From Hyphomicrobium sp. D-2 (GTDB lineage: Bacteria > Pseudomonadota > Alphaproteobacteria > Rhizobiales > Hyphomicrobiaceae): DNA of 64,000 bases. Location of the stretch: the NCBI RefSeq assembly GCF_029872155.1, contig NZ_JARXLA010000002.1, positions 558,001-622,000 on the forward strand, given 5' to 3'. The position numbers were made by a program, and so were the translations under genes. A model generated the notes under the pieces. The model was not told the origin of the DNA. It ran no database searches and worked only from the letters and a program-made list of their open reading frames with translations. Shown here in pieces: positions 45,194 through 54,914 of the stretch (positions are counted from its first letter, which is position 1; each line of letters opens with the position of its first letter).

Positions 45194-46579
45194 GTGCGCG
45201 CGTCTATGGGGTTTGTTGTTGCCCAAATACTCATCATTCTGATCGTGTGTGTTGCACCTCCGGATGCGCGTGCGCAGACGGCGGAGCAGGAAGCCGACCG
45301 TATTCCCGGACTGCCTGAGCCCTCCATCGCAATGAACTTTCCGCGTGCGTTCGGCGATCCCACCGGCATACGTTCGGCGCTGGCGGGCAGGGGCGTGACG
45401 TTCGCCGTCAATTACATCGGTGAGGTGCTGGGCAACCCCACGGGTGGCATAGCGCAGGGCACGTTCTACGACGGCCGTCTTGAATTCGCGCTAACCGCTG
45501 ATCTGGAGAAGGCGATCGGCTGGCGCGGCCTGAGCTTCTTCGCCAACGTCTATCAGATCCACGGACGCAGCATCACGGCGAACAACCTCGGCGTGTTGAT
45601 GCCAGTGAGTTTCATCGAAGCGCTGCCGTCGACGCGATTGTTCGAGCTTTGGCTGGAACAGCAGTTGCTGGACGACAAACTGACTTTCCGCTTCGGGCAG
45701 CTCGCCGCCGATTCTGAGTTTATGATCAGCCAGGGTGCCAGCGCATTCCTGAACGGAAGCTGGGGGTGGCCGTCCATCGCGGGTATCAACCTGCCAAATG
45801 GCGGCCCCGCATATCCAATGGCTTCGCCCGGCATGCGGCTGGCGTTCATGCCCAACGAACAGCTCAGTCTCAAGCTGGCGATGTATTCGGGCAATCCGGC
45901 GGGCGACTGTGATTACGATTTCCCGCAGCAGTGCAATCCATATGGCCTGAGTTTTCCGATCAACACGCCGCTGGTGTTTGCCGAGATGGCCGTGCGCTAC
46001 AACCAGGGCGACGGTGAATTGCCGGGCACGGTGAAATTCGGGCTTTGGCGCTACTTCGGCAATTTCGAGGAAAGCGCGGTGGGTAGCGCCGGCCTGCCGA
46101 TCGGCCTGGAGCCAATCCCAGGCATGATGACGGAACACGACCGCGCTTACTACGCGGTGTGGGACCAGATGATCTATCGCGTGCCGGGCAAGGGCGATCC
46201 AAAGGGCGTCGGCGTTTTTGGACGTTTGATCACCTCGCCGTCAGAAGGCAATATGGTGAGCTTCTATGCCGAAGCAGGCGTAACGTTTTCGGGACTGCTG
46301 GCTGCGCGGCCTAACGATATGCTGGGAATTGGCATCGCCTACACCGGCATTTCTTCGCAGATCATCGATTATGCGCGCGAAACCTTGCTGCCGGTGACGC
46401 CGAGCTTTGAGGCGATGCTGGAGATCAGCTATACGGCGGAGATCATGCCGGGGCTGACGCTGCAACCGGATTTCCAGTATTTCTGGAACCCAGGCGGGCA
46501 CGTTGCCTTCCCGGACGACCTGGATAGGGCGGTGCCGAACGCAGCGGTGTTCGGATTGCGCAGCACCGTCCATTATTAG
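45194..46579 (+). CDS. OprB-family carbohydrate-selective porin
   Basis: A 461-residue outer-membrane protein. A signal peptide ends near APPDARAQ; the mature part begins around IPGLPEPS and follows the OprB pattern: GVTFAVNYIGEVLGNPTGG, LFELWLEQQLLDDKLTFRFGQLAADSEFM, MYSGNPAGDCDY and a final beta-strand region ending RSTVHY. OprB porins admit glucose and other sugars. A GTG at 45194 is chosen because GGAGG lies 10 bases upstream and it gives a basic signal-peptide start; ATG 45206 is close by. Confidence 0.85.
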   Translation: MRASMGFVVAQILIILIVCVAPPDARAQTAEQEADRIPGLPEPSIAMNFPRAFGDPTGIRSALAGRGVTFAVNYIGEVLGNPTGGIAQGTFYDGRLEFALTADLEKAIGWRGLSFFANVYQIHGRSITANNLGVLMPVSFIEALPSTRLFELWLEQQLLDDKLTFRFGQLAADSEFMISQGASAFLNGSWGWPSIAGINLPNGGPAYPMASPGMRLAFMPNEQLSLKLAMYSGNPAGDCDYDFPQQCNPYGLSFPINTPLVFAEMAVRYNQGDGELPGTVKFGLWRYFGNFEESAVGSAGLPIGLEPIPGMMTEHDRAYYAVWDQMIYRVPGKGDPKGVGVFGRLITSPSEGNMVSFYAEAGVTFSGLLAARPNDMLGIGIAYTGISSQIIDYARETLLPVTPSFEAMLEISYTAEIMPGLTLQPDFQYFWNPGGHVAFPDDLDRAVPNAAVFGLRSTVHY

Positions 46580-46656
46580 CCCACCATTGGCGTGGTGCGA
46601 CGGTCGCTCTGCCATCCACCGGTTGTCCGCTCAGCGCTTAGTGCTCGGCCCACGCG

Positions 46657-47598
46657 ATGCAAGGATCTGATTTGCCACCTGTCATTCTCATTGCAGGCCC
46701 CACCGCCAGCGGCAAATCCGGCCTCGCGCTGCGACTGGCCGAAGAGCTTGGCGGCATGGTCATCAATGCCGATGCGATGCAGGTTTACCGCGAACTGCGG
46801 GTGCTGACGGCGCGCCCCGACGCTGAGGCCGAGGCGCGCGTTCCGCATGCGCTTTATGGAACCGTTGCCGCCGCCGATGCCTATTCCGCAGGGCGCTACG
46901 TGAGCGATGTGACGGACGCACTGGAGCAGGCGCGTCAGCGCGGCCTGAGGCCGGTCATCGTTGGCGGCACGGGCCTCTACTTCAAGGCGCTGACGGACGG
47001 ACTGTCACCCATTCCGCCGATTGATGATGAGGTGCGGACGCATTGGCGCGCCGAGGCTGCCGAACATGGCGCGCGGCATCTGCACGGGGTGCTTGGCGGC
47101 AGGGATCCGGAAATGGCGATGCGTCTGGCCCCCGGCGACACGCAGCGGATCGTGCGTGCGCTTGAGGTTCTGGACAGCACCGGGCGTTCATTGGCCGAGT
47201 GGCAGCGTCTGCCCGGCGAGCCTCTGCTGCCGGAGACGGAAACCGTGCGGCTACTGGTTGCGCCGGAGCGGGAGGAGCTGGTGCGCCGCATCGACCGTCG
47301 CTTCGATGGCATGGTGGGCGAGGGCGCGCTTGAGGAGGTCCGGCAACTCGACGCGCTGGGGCTCGATCCGGCGTTGCCGCTGATGGGGGCGCTGGGCGTG
47401 CGCCCGTTCCGCCGTCATCTGGCGGGAGAGATCGGCCTGGAGGCGGCGATCGAGGCCAGCAAGATCGAGACCCGCCAATACGCCAAACGGCAGGTCACGT
47501 GGTCGCGGCGTAATATGAGTTCGTGGAAACGGCTCAACGCGCAACAAATGGAATGTTCCGTCGGTCAAATCATGCATTTTGTTCAAAACGCCGATTGA
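46657..47598 (+). CDS. miaA: tRNA dimethylallyltransferase
   Basis: MiaA adds a dimethylallyl group to A37 of tRNAs that read UNN codons. The 313-residue product has the P-loop GPTASGKS (14-21), INADAMQVYRELRVLTARP, GGTGLYFKAL and the C-terminal ETRQYAKRQVTWSRRNM. The order miaA then ilvB (with ilvN and ilvC) is one I know from other alphaproteobacteria. It ends 143 bases before ilvB. Confidence 0.95.
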   Translation: MQGSDLPPVILIAGPTASGKSGLALRLAEELGGMVINADAMQVYRELRVLTARPDAEAEARVPHALYGTVAAADAYSAGRYVSDVTDALEQARQRGLRPVIVGGTGLYFKALTDGLSPIPPIDDEVRTHWRAEAAEHGARHLHGVLGGRDPEMAMRLAPGDTQRIVRALEVLDSTGRSLAEWQRLPGEPLLPETETVRLLVAPEREELVRRIDRRFDGMVGEGALEEVRQLDALGLDPALPLMGALGVRPFRRHLAGEIGLEAAIEASKIETRQYAKRQVTWSRRNMSSWKRLNAQQMECSVGQIMHFVQNAD

Positions 47599-47648
47599 CC
47601 CGGTTGCTCCGGCTCCCTAGTTTCCGCACCCAAAGCATTGATCCCGCG

Positions 47649-47714
47649 ATGGACATCCGCGCGCCGCTGTCAGGGCTGAGCCTTGTTTCGGCCTGATAGG
47701 CGGTTTGGATGTCC
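47649..47714 (+). promoter_or_regulatory. Structured leader of ilvB with possible short leader peptide
   Basis: GGACATCC (47651-47658) pairs with GGATGTCC (47707-47714), and inside it TCAGG pairs with CCTGA and CCGC with GCGG, giving one long imperfect hairpin. The same stretch encodes a 15-codon frame at 47649-47696, MDIRAPLSGLSLVSA, in which five residues are Leu, Ile or Val. Both fit attenuation or structure-based control of ilvB, but no terminator tail is visible. The pairing is direct; regulation is inferred. Confidence 0.42.
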
Positions 47715-47741
47715 GATGCGGCACAGGGCAGGTGAGAAGCA

Positions 47742-49511
47742 ATGGCACGGACGATGACGGGCGCGGAAATGGTTTTGGCGGCGCTCGCGGACCATGGCGT
47801 GGAGCATATCTTCGGCTATCCGGGCGGCGCTGTGCTGCCGATCTATGATGAGCTGTTCCAGCAGGAAAAGGTCAAGCACATCCTGGTGCGCCAGGAAGGC
47901 GGCGCGCTGCACGCGGCTGAGGGCTATGCGCGTTCGACCGGCAAGGTTGGCGTGGCGCTTGTGACCTCCGGCCCCGGCGCGACCAATGCCGTGACCGGCC
48001 TGACCGACGCGCTGATGGATTCCATTCCGCTGGTGTGCATCACCGGGCAGGTGCCGACGCATCTGATCGGCAACGACGCGTTTCAGGAATGCGACACCGT
48101 TGGCATCACGCGGCCGTGCACCAAGCACAATTGGCTGGTGAAGAGCGTCGACGATCTGGCGCGCATTCTGCACGAGGCGTTCTACATCGCGAAGGCCGGG
48201 CGCCCCGGTCCGGTGGTGATCGACATCCCGAAGGACGTGCAGTTCGCAACCGGCAATTACGTCGGTCCGTCCAACATTGCTCACAAGACCTACAAGCCGC
48301 GCGTGAAGCCGGAGCAGATGGGCGTGCGCGAAGCGGTGGAGCTGATGGCGACGGCAAAGCGTCCCATCTTCTACACCGGCGGCGGTGTCATCAATTCCGG
48401 TCCGAAGGCCAGCCAGCTGCTGCGCGAACTTGTGCGCCTGACGGGCTTCCCGATCACGTCGACGCTGATGGGGCTCGGCGCCTATCCCGCATCCGACAAG
48501 CAGTGGCTGGGTATGCTGGGCATGCACGGCACCTACGAAGCCAACATGACCATGCACGACTGCGACGTGATGGTGGCGGTTGGCGCACGCTTCGACGACC
48601 GCATCACCGGCCGCCTCGATGCGTTCTCGCCCGGCTCGCAGCAAGATCCAGATCGATATCGATCCGTCTTCGATCAACAAGAACGTGAAGGTCGATATCC
48701 CGATCGTCGGCGATGTTGCCTACACGCTTGAGGACATGCTGCGCATCTGGAAGTCGAAGGCGCCGCAGCTCGACAAGGCGGCACACAAGGCGTGGTGGAA
48801 GCAGATCGATCAGTGGCGGGCGCGTAAATCGCTCAGCTACAAGAACTCCAACGACGTGATCATGCCGCAGTACGCGATCCAGCGTCTGTTCGAGCTGACG
48901 AAGGACCGCGATTCCTACATCACGACCGAGGTCGGTCAGCACCAGATGTGGGCGGCGCAGTTCTATCACTTCGATGAGCCGAACCGCTGGATGACGTCCG
49001 GTGGTCTGGGCACGATGGGCTATGGTCTGCCGGCGGCGATCGGTGCGCAGCTTGCGCATCCCAAGTCGCTGGTGATCGACATTGCAGGTGACGCTTCGAT
49101 CCTGATGAACATTCAGGATGCCTCGACGGCGGTGCAGTACGATCTGCCGGTGAAGGTGTTCATCCTGAACAACCAGTACATGGGCATGGTGCGCCAGTGG
49201 CAGCAGCTGCTGCATGGCAACCGCCTGTCGCACAGCTATACGGAGAGCCTGCCGGACTTCGTGAAGCTGGCGGAAGCCTATGGCTGGACCGGCATGCAGT
49301 GCGATCATCCGGCGGATCTCGACGACGCCATTCAGCGCGATGATCGACACCGAAGGGTCCGGTGATCTTCGATTGCCGCGTGGCCAATCTCGCCAACTGC
49401 TTCCCGATGATCCCGTCGGGCAAGGCCCATAACGAGATGCTGCTGGGCGAAGATGTTTCCGACGAGGATGTCGGCAACGCGATCAGCGAAGAAGGCAAGG
49501 TGCTTGTCTAA
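47742..49511 (+). pseudogene. ilvB: Acetolactate synthase large subunit, frame-broken by three single-base insertions
   Basis: The product is a ThDP enzyme making acetolactate/acetohydroxybutyrate for Val, Leu and Ile synthesis. The N-terminal part (MTGAEMVLAALADHGVEHIFGYPGG, VTSGPGATNAVTGL) runs in one frame to about 48640. The frame then shifts by one (QIDIDPSSINKNVKVDIPIVGD, the ThDP site GDASILMNIQD). Two further one-base shifts near 49336 and 49356 restore VIFDCRVANLANCFPMIPSG and the normal end at TAA 49509. All catalytic parts are present. Sequence error in a working gene is more likely than decay, because ilvN and ilvC are intact. Confidence 0.85.
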
Positions 49512-50335
49512 TGCAGACAGCGGAGCAACAGGCTGAACGCGCGGCGGCGGCGAGGTGGTGGATGATGGCGTTGCGTCGTCCGCGCCTCGGCGCCTGTGCC
49601 GGCCTGTGCGCTGCGGTCGTCTTCGGACTGATGGTCGCTCCGGCAACGGTTGTTGCGCAGGACAAGCCAGCGGCCGCAGACAAGAAGATCGAAGCTGAAG
49701 CTGCAAAGCCTGAAACCGTAAAAACCGAAGCGACCAAGTCGGACGCGGGTGACGCTACATCTGCACCGGACGCGGCCAAGGCCGGCGACGAAGCAGCGGC
49801 AAAGGATGAGGCGCCGAAGCCCGACTGGGACCAGGTTGCCAACATCAAGGAAGCGGCAACGCGACTGGCACAGATTCAGCGGACGCAGGGCGCCAGCGGC
49901 GCATTCGCGTTCATTGATGCGTGTTATCGCACGCACCGGCTGTCGTCGGCCTATACGCGCGCGTTCGAGGCCTGCATCGCGCAGGACTATCTGGAAACGC
50001 AGATCCTCTCGCTGGTCTATTCACGTATGCCGCTGGAAGTGCTGCAGCGGATGAAAGCGCCGTCGCCGGACATGCTTGCGGGCACGATGCTGCGCCGGGT
50101 GAGCGCGGCGTTCGGCCAGTACAAGCTGTCAAAGGAGCAGGTGGCCGAGTTCAAGCGCAACATCGATGCGCACGGCTTCCCGATCATGTTCGCCGCGCTG
50201 TTCCCGAATACACCCGTCCCCCAGGTGCCGCAGGCCATTCCGGAGGACGACACGTCAAATGACGGGCCGGATAATGGGGCGAGCAAGCCCGACACATTGC
50301 CAACGCCCGACAAAGCAAAGCCAGAAAAACCATGA
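49511..50335 (+). CDS. Secreted protein of unknown function between ilvB and ilvN
   Basis: A 274-residue protein I do not recognise. A signal peptide ends near ATVVAQ (about residue 49), followed by a Lys/Ala/Glu-rich low-complexity stretch (about 50-110), a folded helical region (about 115-235: FAFIDACYRTHRLSSAYTRA, FGQYKLSKEQVAEFKRNIDA) and a Pro/Asp-rich tail. Two cysteines (in DACY and EACI) could pair. Its ATG overlaps the ilvB stop (TAATG) and its stop overlaps the ilvN start (ATGA), so it is made together with both subunits of a cytosolic enzyme, which is odd for an exported protein. Confidence 0.75.
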   Translation: MQTAEQQAERAAAARWWMMALRRPRLGACAGLCAAVVFGLMVAPATVVAQDKPAAADKKIEAEAAKPETVKTEATKSDAGDATSAPDAAKAGDEAAAKDEAPKPDWDQVANIKEAATRLAQIQRTQGASGAFAFIDACYRTHRLSSAYTRAFEACIAQDYLETQILSLVYSRMPLEVLQRMKAPSPDMLAGTMLRRVSAAFGQYKLSKEQVAEFKRNIDAHGFPIMFAALFPNTPVPQVPQAIPEDDTSNDGPDNGASKPDTLPTPDKAKPEKP

Positions 50336-50889
50336 CGAACATGCCGAAGCTTCCTTCAAAGAGCCATTACGTTGGACCGGGTGCGGCGCAGGCCGTGGTG
50401 TCGCGCACGCTGTCGATCATTGTCGATAACGAGCCCGGCGTGCTGGCGCGGGTCATCGGTCTGTTCTCCGGGCGCGGCTACAACATCGACAGCCTCACGG
50501 TGACGGAGACCGAGCACGAGAAGCATCTGTCGCGCATCACCATCGTGACGCTGGGCACGCCGGACGTGATCGTGCAGATCAAGCATCAGCTCGAGCGGCT
50601 GGTACCGGTTCACCGCGTGCGCGACCTGACCGCTGAAGGCGTTGCGCTGGAGCGTGAACTGGCGCTGGTGAAGGTTGTCGGCAAGGGCGAAAAGCGCATC
50701 GAGGCGCTGCGCATCGCCGAGATTTTCCGAGCCAAGGTGGTGGACACCTCGACCGAGCATTTCGTGTTCGAAATCACCGGCAAACCGTCCAAGCTGGAGG
50801 AGTTCATCCAGATCATGACGGAGCTGGGGCTGGTCGAAGTGTCGCGCACCGGTATCGCCGCCATTGGCCGCGGGCCTGTGAGCAGCTAA
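50332..50889 (+). CDS. ilvN: Acetolactate synthase small (regulatory) subunit
   Basis: A 185-residue regulatory subunit with an N-terminal ACT domain (about 22-98: RTLSIIVDNEPGVLARVIGL, GRGYNIDSLTV) that binds valine for feedback inhibition, and a C-terminal ALS_ss_C domain (FRAKVVDTSTEHFVFEITG). It completes acetolactate synthase with ilvB. It overlaps the preceding unknown gene by four bases (ATGA); ilvC follows 132 bases later. The name ilvH is equally used. Confidence 0.95.
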   Translation: MTNMPKLPSKSHYVGPGAAQAVVSRTLSIIVDNEPGVLARVIGLFSGRGYNIDSLTVTETEHEKHLSRITIVTLGTPDVIVQIKHQLERLVPVHRVRDLTAEGVALERELALVKVVGKGEKRIEALRIAEIFRAKVVDTSTEHFVFEITGKPSKLEEFIQIMTELGLVEVSRTGIAAIGRGPVSS

Positions 50890-51003
50890 AGGAGCAATCC
50901 GAAATTCCAGTTCGCCGCCATTGCCGTCACAACGGCTGTGGCTGCGGACGCCCCGCCTGAACCGCTGCCCAGTGCAGCCGATACAATGCTAGCTACAAGC
51001 TGA

Positions 51004-52041
<1,038 letters not shown>

Positions 52042-52085
52042 TCGCGCAAAGTCGCGTCACCGTTTTACGGGGCACACCATCGAAA

Positions 52086-52111
52086 GGAGCGGCATCGGCC
52101 GCTCCTTTTTT
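52086..52111 (+). terminator. Rho-independent terminator of ilvC
   Basis: GGAGCGGC (52086-52093) pairs with GCCGCTCC (52098-52105) around a 4-base loop ATCG, followed directly by six T residues. A-residues before the stem extend the pairing. It lies 45 bases after the ilvC stop and is the clearest plus-strand terminator in the window. Confidence 0.9.
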
Positions 52112-52122
52112 GTTTGCTTTTT

Positions 52123-52210
52123 GCACCGGCGACACCCCTCCGGGGCGCCGGCCGCCGGTGATTGTCCTTTTGCACCGGCGGCATCCCTCCGGGGAGCCGG
52201 CCGCCGGTGC
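52123..52210 (+). repeat. Two tandem type B palindromic units
   Basis: Copies at 52123-52160 and 52172-52210, 49 bases apart, each have outer arms GCACCGGCG/CGCCGGTG and an inner CCCTCCGGGG hairpin, preceded by TTTTGCACC. They resemble the palindromes at 34069-34109 and 38294-38333 in architecture. They lie immediately after the ilvC terminator. Confidence 0.7.
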
Positions 52211-52362
52211 TGGGAAAAGCCGTGCGGGACGGAACCAAACTTCGCGTGCTGATAAATGGTGCTAGCGGCGCAGATGCAACTGCGTGACCAGCGCAATTGG
52301 CGCATACTGATGCGCGCCCGCTCGTACAGGGCGGTAATCGTCAATCAGGGGAGTATCAGACG

Positions 52363-52596
52363 ATGTTGCGTGTTCTGAGTTTGACTGCCGTTGCCGCTGT
52401 GCTCGCCATGGCACCGATGGCGCTGACAGCAACCCACGCCGAAGCTTCGTCCAAGGCGAAGCAAACCAAGATCTGCAAGCACAAGACATCGAGCGGCAAG
52501 ATCAAGACGTGGCGTTGCCGCGCTGACCAGCCATGCTGCTCGGCGGAAATGATCAACTACTACACCTGCGGATCGAAGACGCTTGGCTGTCTCTGA
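52363..52596 (+). CDS. Small cysteine-rich secreted protein
   Basis: A 77-residue protein from ATG 52363, with GGGGAG about 10 bases upstream. A clear signal peptide (MLRVLSLTAVAAVLAMAPMA..., cut near HAEA-SSK) leaves a mature part of about 50 basic residues with six cysteines: ICKHK, TWRCR, QPCCS, YYTCG and LGCL. The spacing suggests three disulfides. I recognise no family; it could be an envelope protein, a metal-binding protein or a small secreted toxin-like peptide. It stands alone, after the ilvC terminator and two palindromes. Confidence 0.65.
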   Translation: MLRVLSLTAVAAVLAMAPMALTATHAEASSKAKQTKICKHKTSSGKIKTWRCRADQPCCSAEMINYYTCGSKTLGCL

Positions 52597-53065
52597 GACG
52601 ACCTGAGCAAGCGCTGCGGCGCGAGCATGCGATCAGGCACAAAAAACGGACGGCGGAGAAGCGGGGACCTCCACCGTCCGCTCCAGCGGCATCGCGGATC
52701 GTGATGCCGCCGGATAGGAAGCATTTGCATCCATCCGTGCGGTCGCGGCGTAACCGGCCTCAGTGCCATCGTGAGATAGCATCGCACCGGTTGGGCGATT
52801 AATGGACGCAAACTCCGCGGCGCATGCACTGTCCGAAAAGATCGGCTGGAACGGACAAACGTCTGCGCAACAGGCGGCGCAAGACCCGTGCAAAGTTTCC
52901 TCGGCACCCCCTTGCCCCACGTGTCAACATCACTCCTTGATCGTGGACGGAGCGTGTTTTGTTCGGGGCGAAACTAAGATTTCCGGTTGTTCAACCGTAA
53001 TCGCGTGAATTTATGCCGGTTTACGCAGTGCGCAGAGGTTGTGCTCATAGGATGCATGCGGATCA
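52597..53065. other. Intergenic region, no supported gene
   Basis: About 470 bases. It holds a strong minus-strand terminator (52641-52680), a GGCATC/GATGCC hairpin (about 52689-52709) and an AACCGG/CCGGTT pair (about 52752-52792). A minus-strand frame at 52633-52920 runs past the terminator to its stop and is not accepted. A non-coding RNA on the minus strand is possible. Confidence 0.4.
52641..52680 (-). terminator. Strong minus-strand rho-independent terminator without a known gene
   Basis: On the minus strand a 12-bp stem (positions 52680-52669 with 52658-52647, one C-A mismatch) and a 10-base loop are followed at once by six T residues (52646-52641). This is a near-ideal intrinsic terminator. 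No supported minus-strand gene lies to its right before 60 kb, so it implies an unannotated transcript. Confidence 0.7.
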
Positions 53066-53833
53066 ATGGCTGCGGAACACCGGAAAATGACGGGTGCGGA
53101 TGGTGATTCAAACAACGTCGATTCGCTTGGTCAGACCGGGCAGGGCTGTGTTGACGTTGCCGAGTGCCGTCTTCCGGTTGAGCCGTTTGACTGGGCGATT
53201 GCGCGCTACGGTGAACTGATCGACGCGCACTGGCAGCGCTGCCGCGCGGATACGCCTGGGCTGTTCAACGGCGAGACGTATCTGCTGCGCGATCTGCGCA
53301 TCGAAGCTGGCAGGTTGTCGGCCAGCATGTTCCGCACTGACTTCAAGTCGCTGCTTTACTGGCGTCGGCTGGGTTCGCCGCTGCCGGCGCGGGAGGCCTT
53401 TGGCGCGGCGTTGCTGCGCTCGGCTGAAGGCCATGTACTGCTGGGGCGGCAGGGGCCGGGGCAGCTGCATTCGGGGCTGGTCTATCCGCCGAGTGGGGTG
53501 CTGTGCGACGCTGACGTCAACGGCGCTGGCGAGATCGACATTGACGCCAGCGCAGCGCGCGAGCTGCACGAGGAGACCGGCCTTGAGCCGAGCGCGCTGC
53601 AGCGCATGCCCGGCTACCGGATTGCGATCACGGGCGCGGAGGTTGCCATTGCCATTGAATGGCGCAGTGCGCTGCCAGCGGTGGAGCTGCGCCAGCGCAT
53701 CCTCGATTTCATCGCGCGCGAGGAAGCGCCCGAACTGGATGACGTCGTGATCGTTACATCCATCGATGCTATCGACGCCGAAGAGATGCCTGCCCATGCG
53801 AGGCTGCTGCTTCAAAGTGTTTTGTCGGCTTGA
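53066..53833 (+). CDS. NUDIX hydrolase family protein
   Basis: A 255-residue protein with a NUDIX box near residues 155-177: the glycine-glutamate start (GAGEIDIDAS) leads into ARELHEETGLEP (catalytic REL-HEE-TG, 165-172). The N-terminal 100 residues are a family-specific extension (YLLRDLRIEAGRLSASMFRTD). Such enzymes cleave nucleoside diphosphates linked to other groups; the substrate cannot be told. An alternative start is the Met at residue 8. The PhzF-like gene follows 50 bases later in the same direction. Confidence 0.82.
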   Translation: MAAEHRKMTGADGDSNNVDSLGQTGQGCVDVAECRLPVEPFDWAIARYGELIDAHWQRCRADTPGLFNGETYLLRDLRIEAGRLSASMFRTDFKSLLYWRRLGSPLPAREAFGAALLRSAEGHVLLGRQGPGQLHSGLVYPPSGVLCDADVNGAGEIDIDASAARELHEETGLEPSALQRMPGYRIAITGAEVAIAIEWRSALPAVELRQRILDFIAREEAPELDDVVIVTSIDAIDAEEMPAHARLLLQSVLSA

Positions 53834-53883
53834 CCGGGGCGAGGTTTTCGGCAGAACTGCGGCCGACAATGGGGATGGATTGA

Positions 53884-54792
53884 ATGGCGCTGCCGCTGCA
53901 CACGCTGGATGTTTTTACTGATCGCCGCTTCGCGGGTAATCCGCTGGCCGTGATCCGGGAAGCCGATGGGCTGAGCACTGCTCAGATGCAGGCCATCAGC
54001 CGCGAGCTCAATCTTTCCGAAACAGTGTTTGTGCTGAAGCCGCAGAACCCGGCACATTCGGCGCGCATTCGCATCTTCACGCCCAATCGGGAATTGCCGT
54101 TTGCGGGGCATCCAACTCTTGGCGCCGCGATCCTGCTGGCGCAGTTGCGTAACGGTTCGCCCGATGGCGACGGCGATGCGCTGACCGTGCTTGAGGAAGA
54201 GATCGGCATCGTGCGGGTTGGCGTTCGCATGCGCGCCGGTGAAGCGCCCTATGCCGAATTCGACGCGCCAAAGCTGCCGGAACCGGCGCCGGCGCCGGCG
54301 CGCGACCGGATTGCCGACGCGGTGGGGCTGCTGCCGCGCGAGATCGGCTTTGAGAACCACACACCGCAGTGTCTGGCAGCGGGCAACGCGTTTGTGTTCG
54401 TGCCGGTGGCGAACCGTGAAGCGCTGGACCGCGCGCGTATCGAGCGCGCCGAGTGGGCGCGGGTGTTTCCGGATGAGACCTACGGCGGAGTGTATCTGTA
54501 CACGCGCGAATGCATGCATACGGCATCGGCGTTCCACGCCCGCATGTTCGCGCCCGCGCTCGGCGTTGACGAAGATCCGGCGACCGGTTCGGCGGCGGTG
54601 TGCTTTGCGCGTGCGGTGCACGACCTCGATGGCCTGCCCGATGGCACCCATCGCCGCCAGATCGAGCAGGGCTATCTGATGGGCCGCCCCAGCCTCATTA
54701 CGTTGACGCTTGTGGTGGCGGGCGGGCGACTTGAGACCGTGCGCATCGGCGGTGCGGCGGTGCGGGTGATCGACGGGCAGATCTCCGTCTGA
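53884..54792 (+). CDS. PhzF-family isomerase/epimerase-like protein
   Basis: A 302-residue two-lobed protein of the diaminopimelate-epimerase fold: it begins LHTLDVFTDRRFAGNPLAVI and has the catalytic glutamate in LNLSETVFV (Glu46), RIFTPNRELPFAGHPTLGAA and the second-lobe motif DEDPATGSAAVCFA. In phenazine makers PhzF isomerises DHHA, but most bacterial relatives, including stand-alone ones like this, have unknown substrates. No phenazine genes are present. It follows the NUDIX gene and may form an operon with it. Confidence 0.88.
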   Translation: MALPLHTLDVFTDRRFAGNPLAVIREADGLSTAQMQAISRELNLSETVFVLKPQNPAHSARIRIFTPNRELPFAGHPTLGAAILLAQLRNGSPDGDGDALTVLEEEIGIVRVGVRMRAGEAPYAEFDAPKLPEPAPAPARDRIADAVGLLPREIGFENHTPQCLAAGNAFVFVPVANREALDRARIERAEWARVFPDETYGGVYLYTRECMHTASAFHARMFAPALGVDEDPATGSAAVCFARAVHDLDGLPDGTHRRQIEQGYLMGRPSLITLTLVVAGGRLETVRIGGAAVRVIDGQISV

Positions 54793-54914
54793 GCACCGCG
54801 CATCTGTCGCAGATGGTGTGGCGACGGGTTTCACGGATAGCTGCCGTTCTCCGGTGAAGTTTCGTCCGGGCGTATACGTCCGGGCCGCAAAAAGCTTCTG
54901 GGGAACCATCGAAC

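Noticed and set aside
52633-52920. 95-codon minus-strand frame
   Set aside because: A strong intrinsic terminator on the same strand lies within it, before its stop codon, and it has no recognisable domain.
53812-54909. 365-codon minus-strand frame opposite the PhzF-like gene
   Set aside because: It lies antisense to a clear PhzF-family protein, has shadow-frame composition and no family signature.
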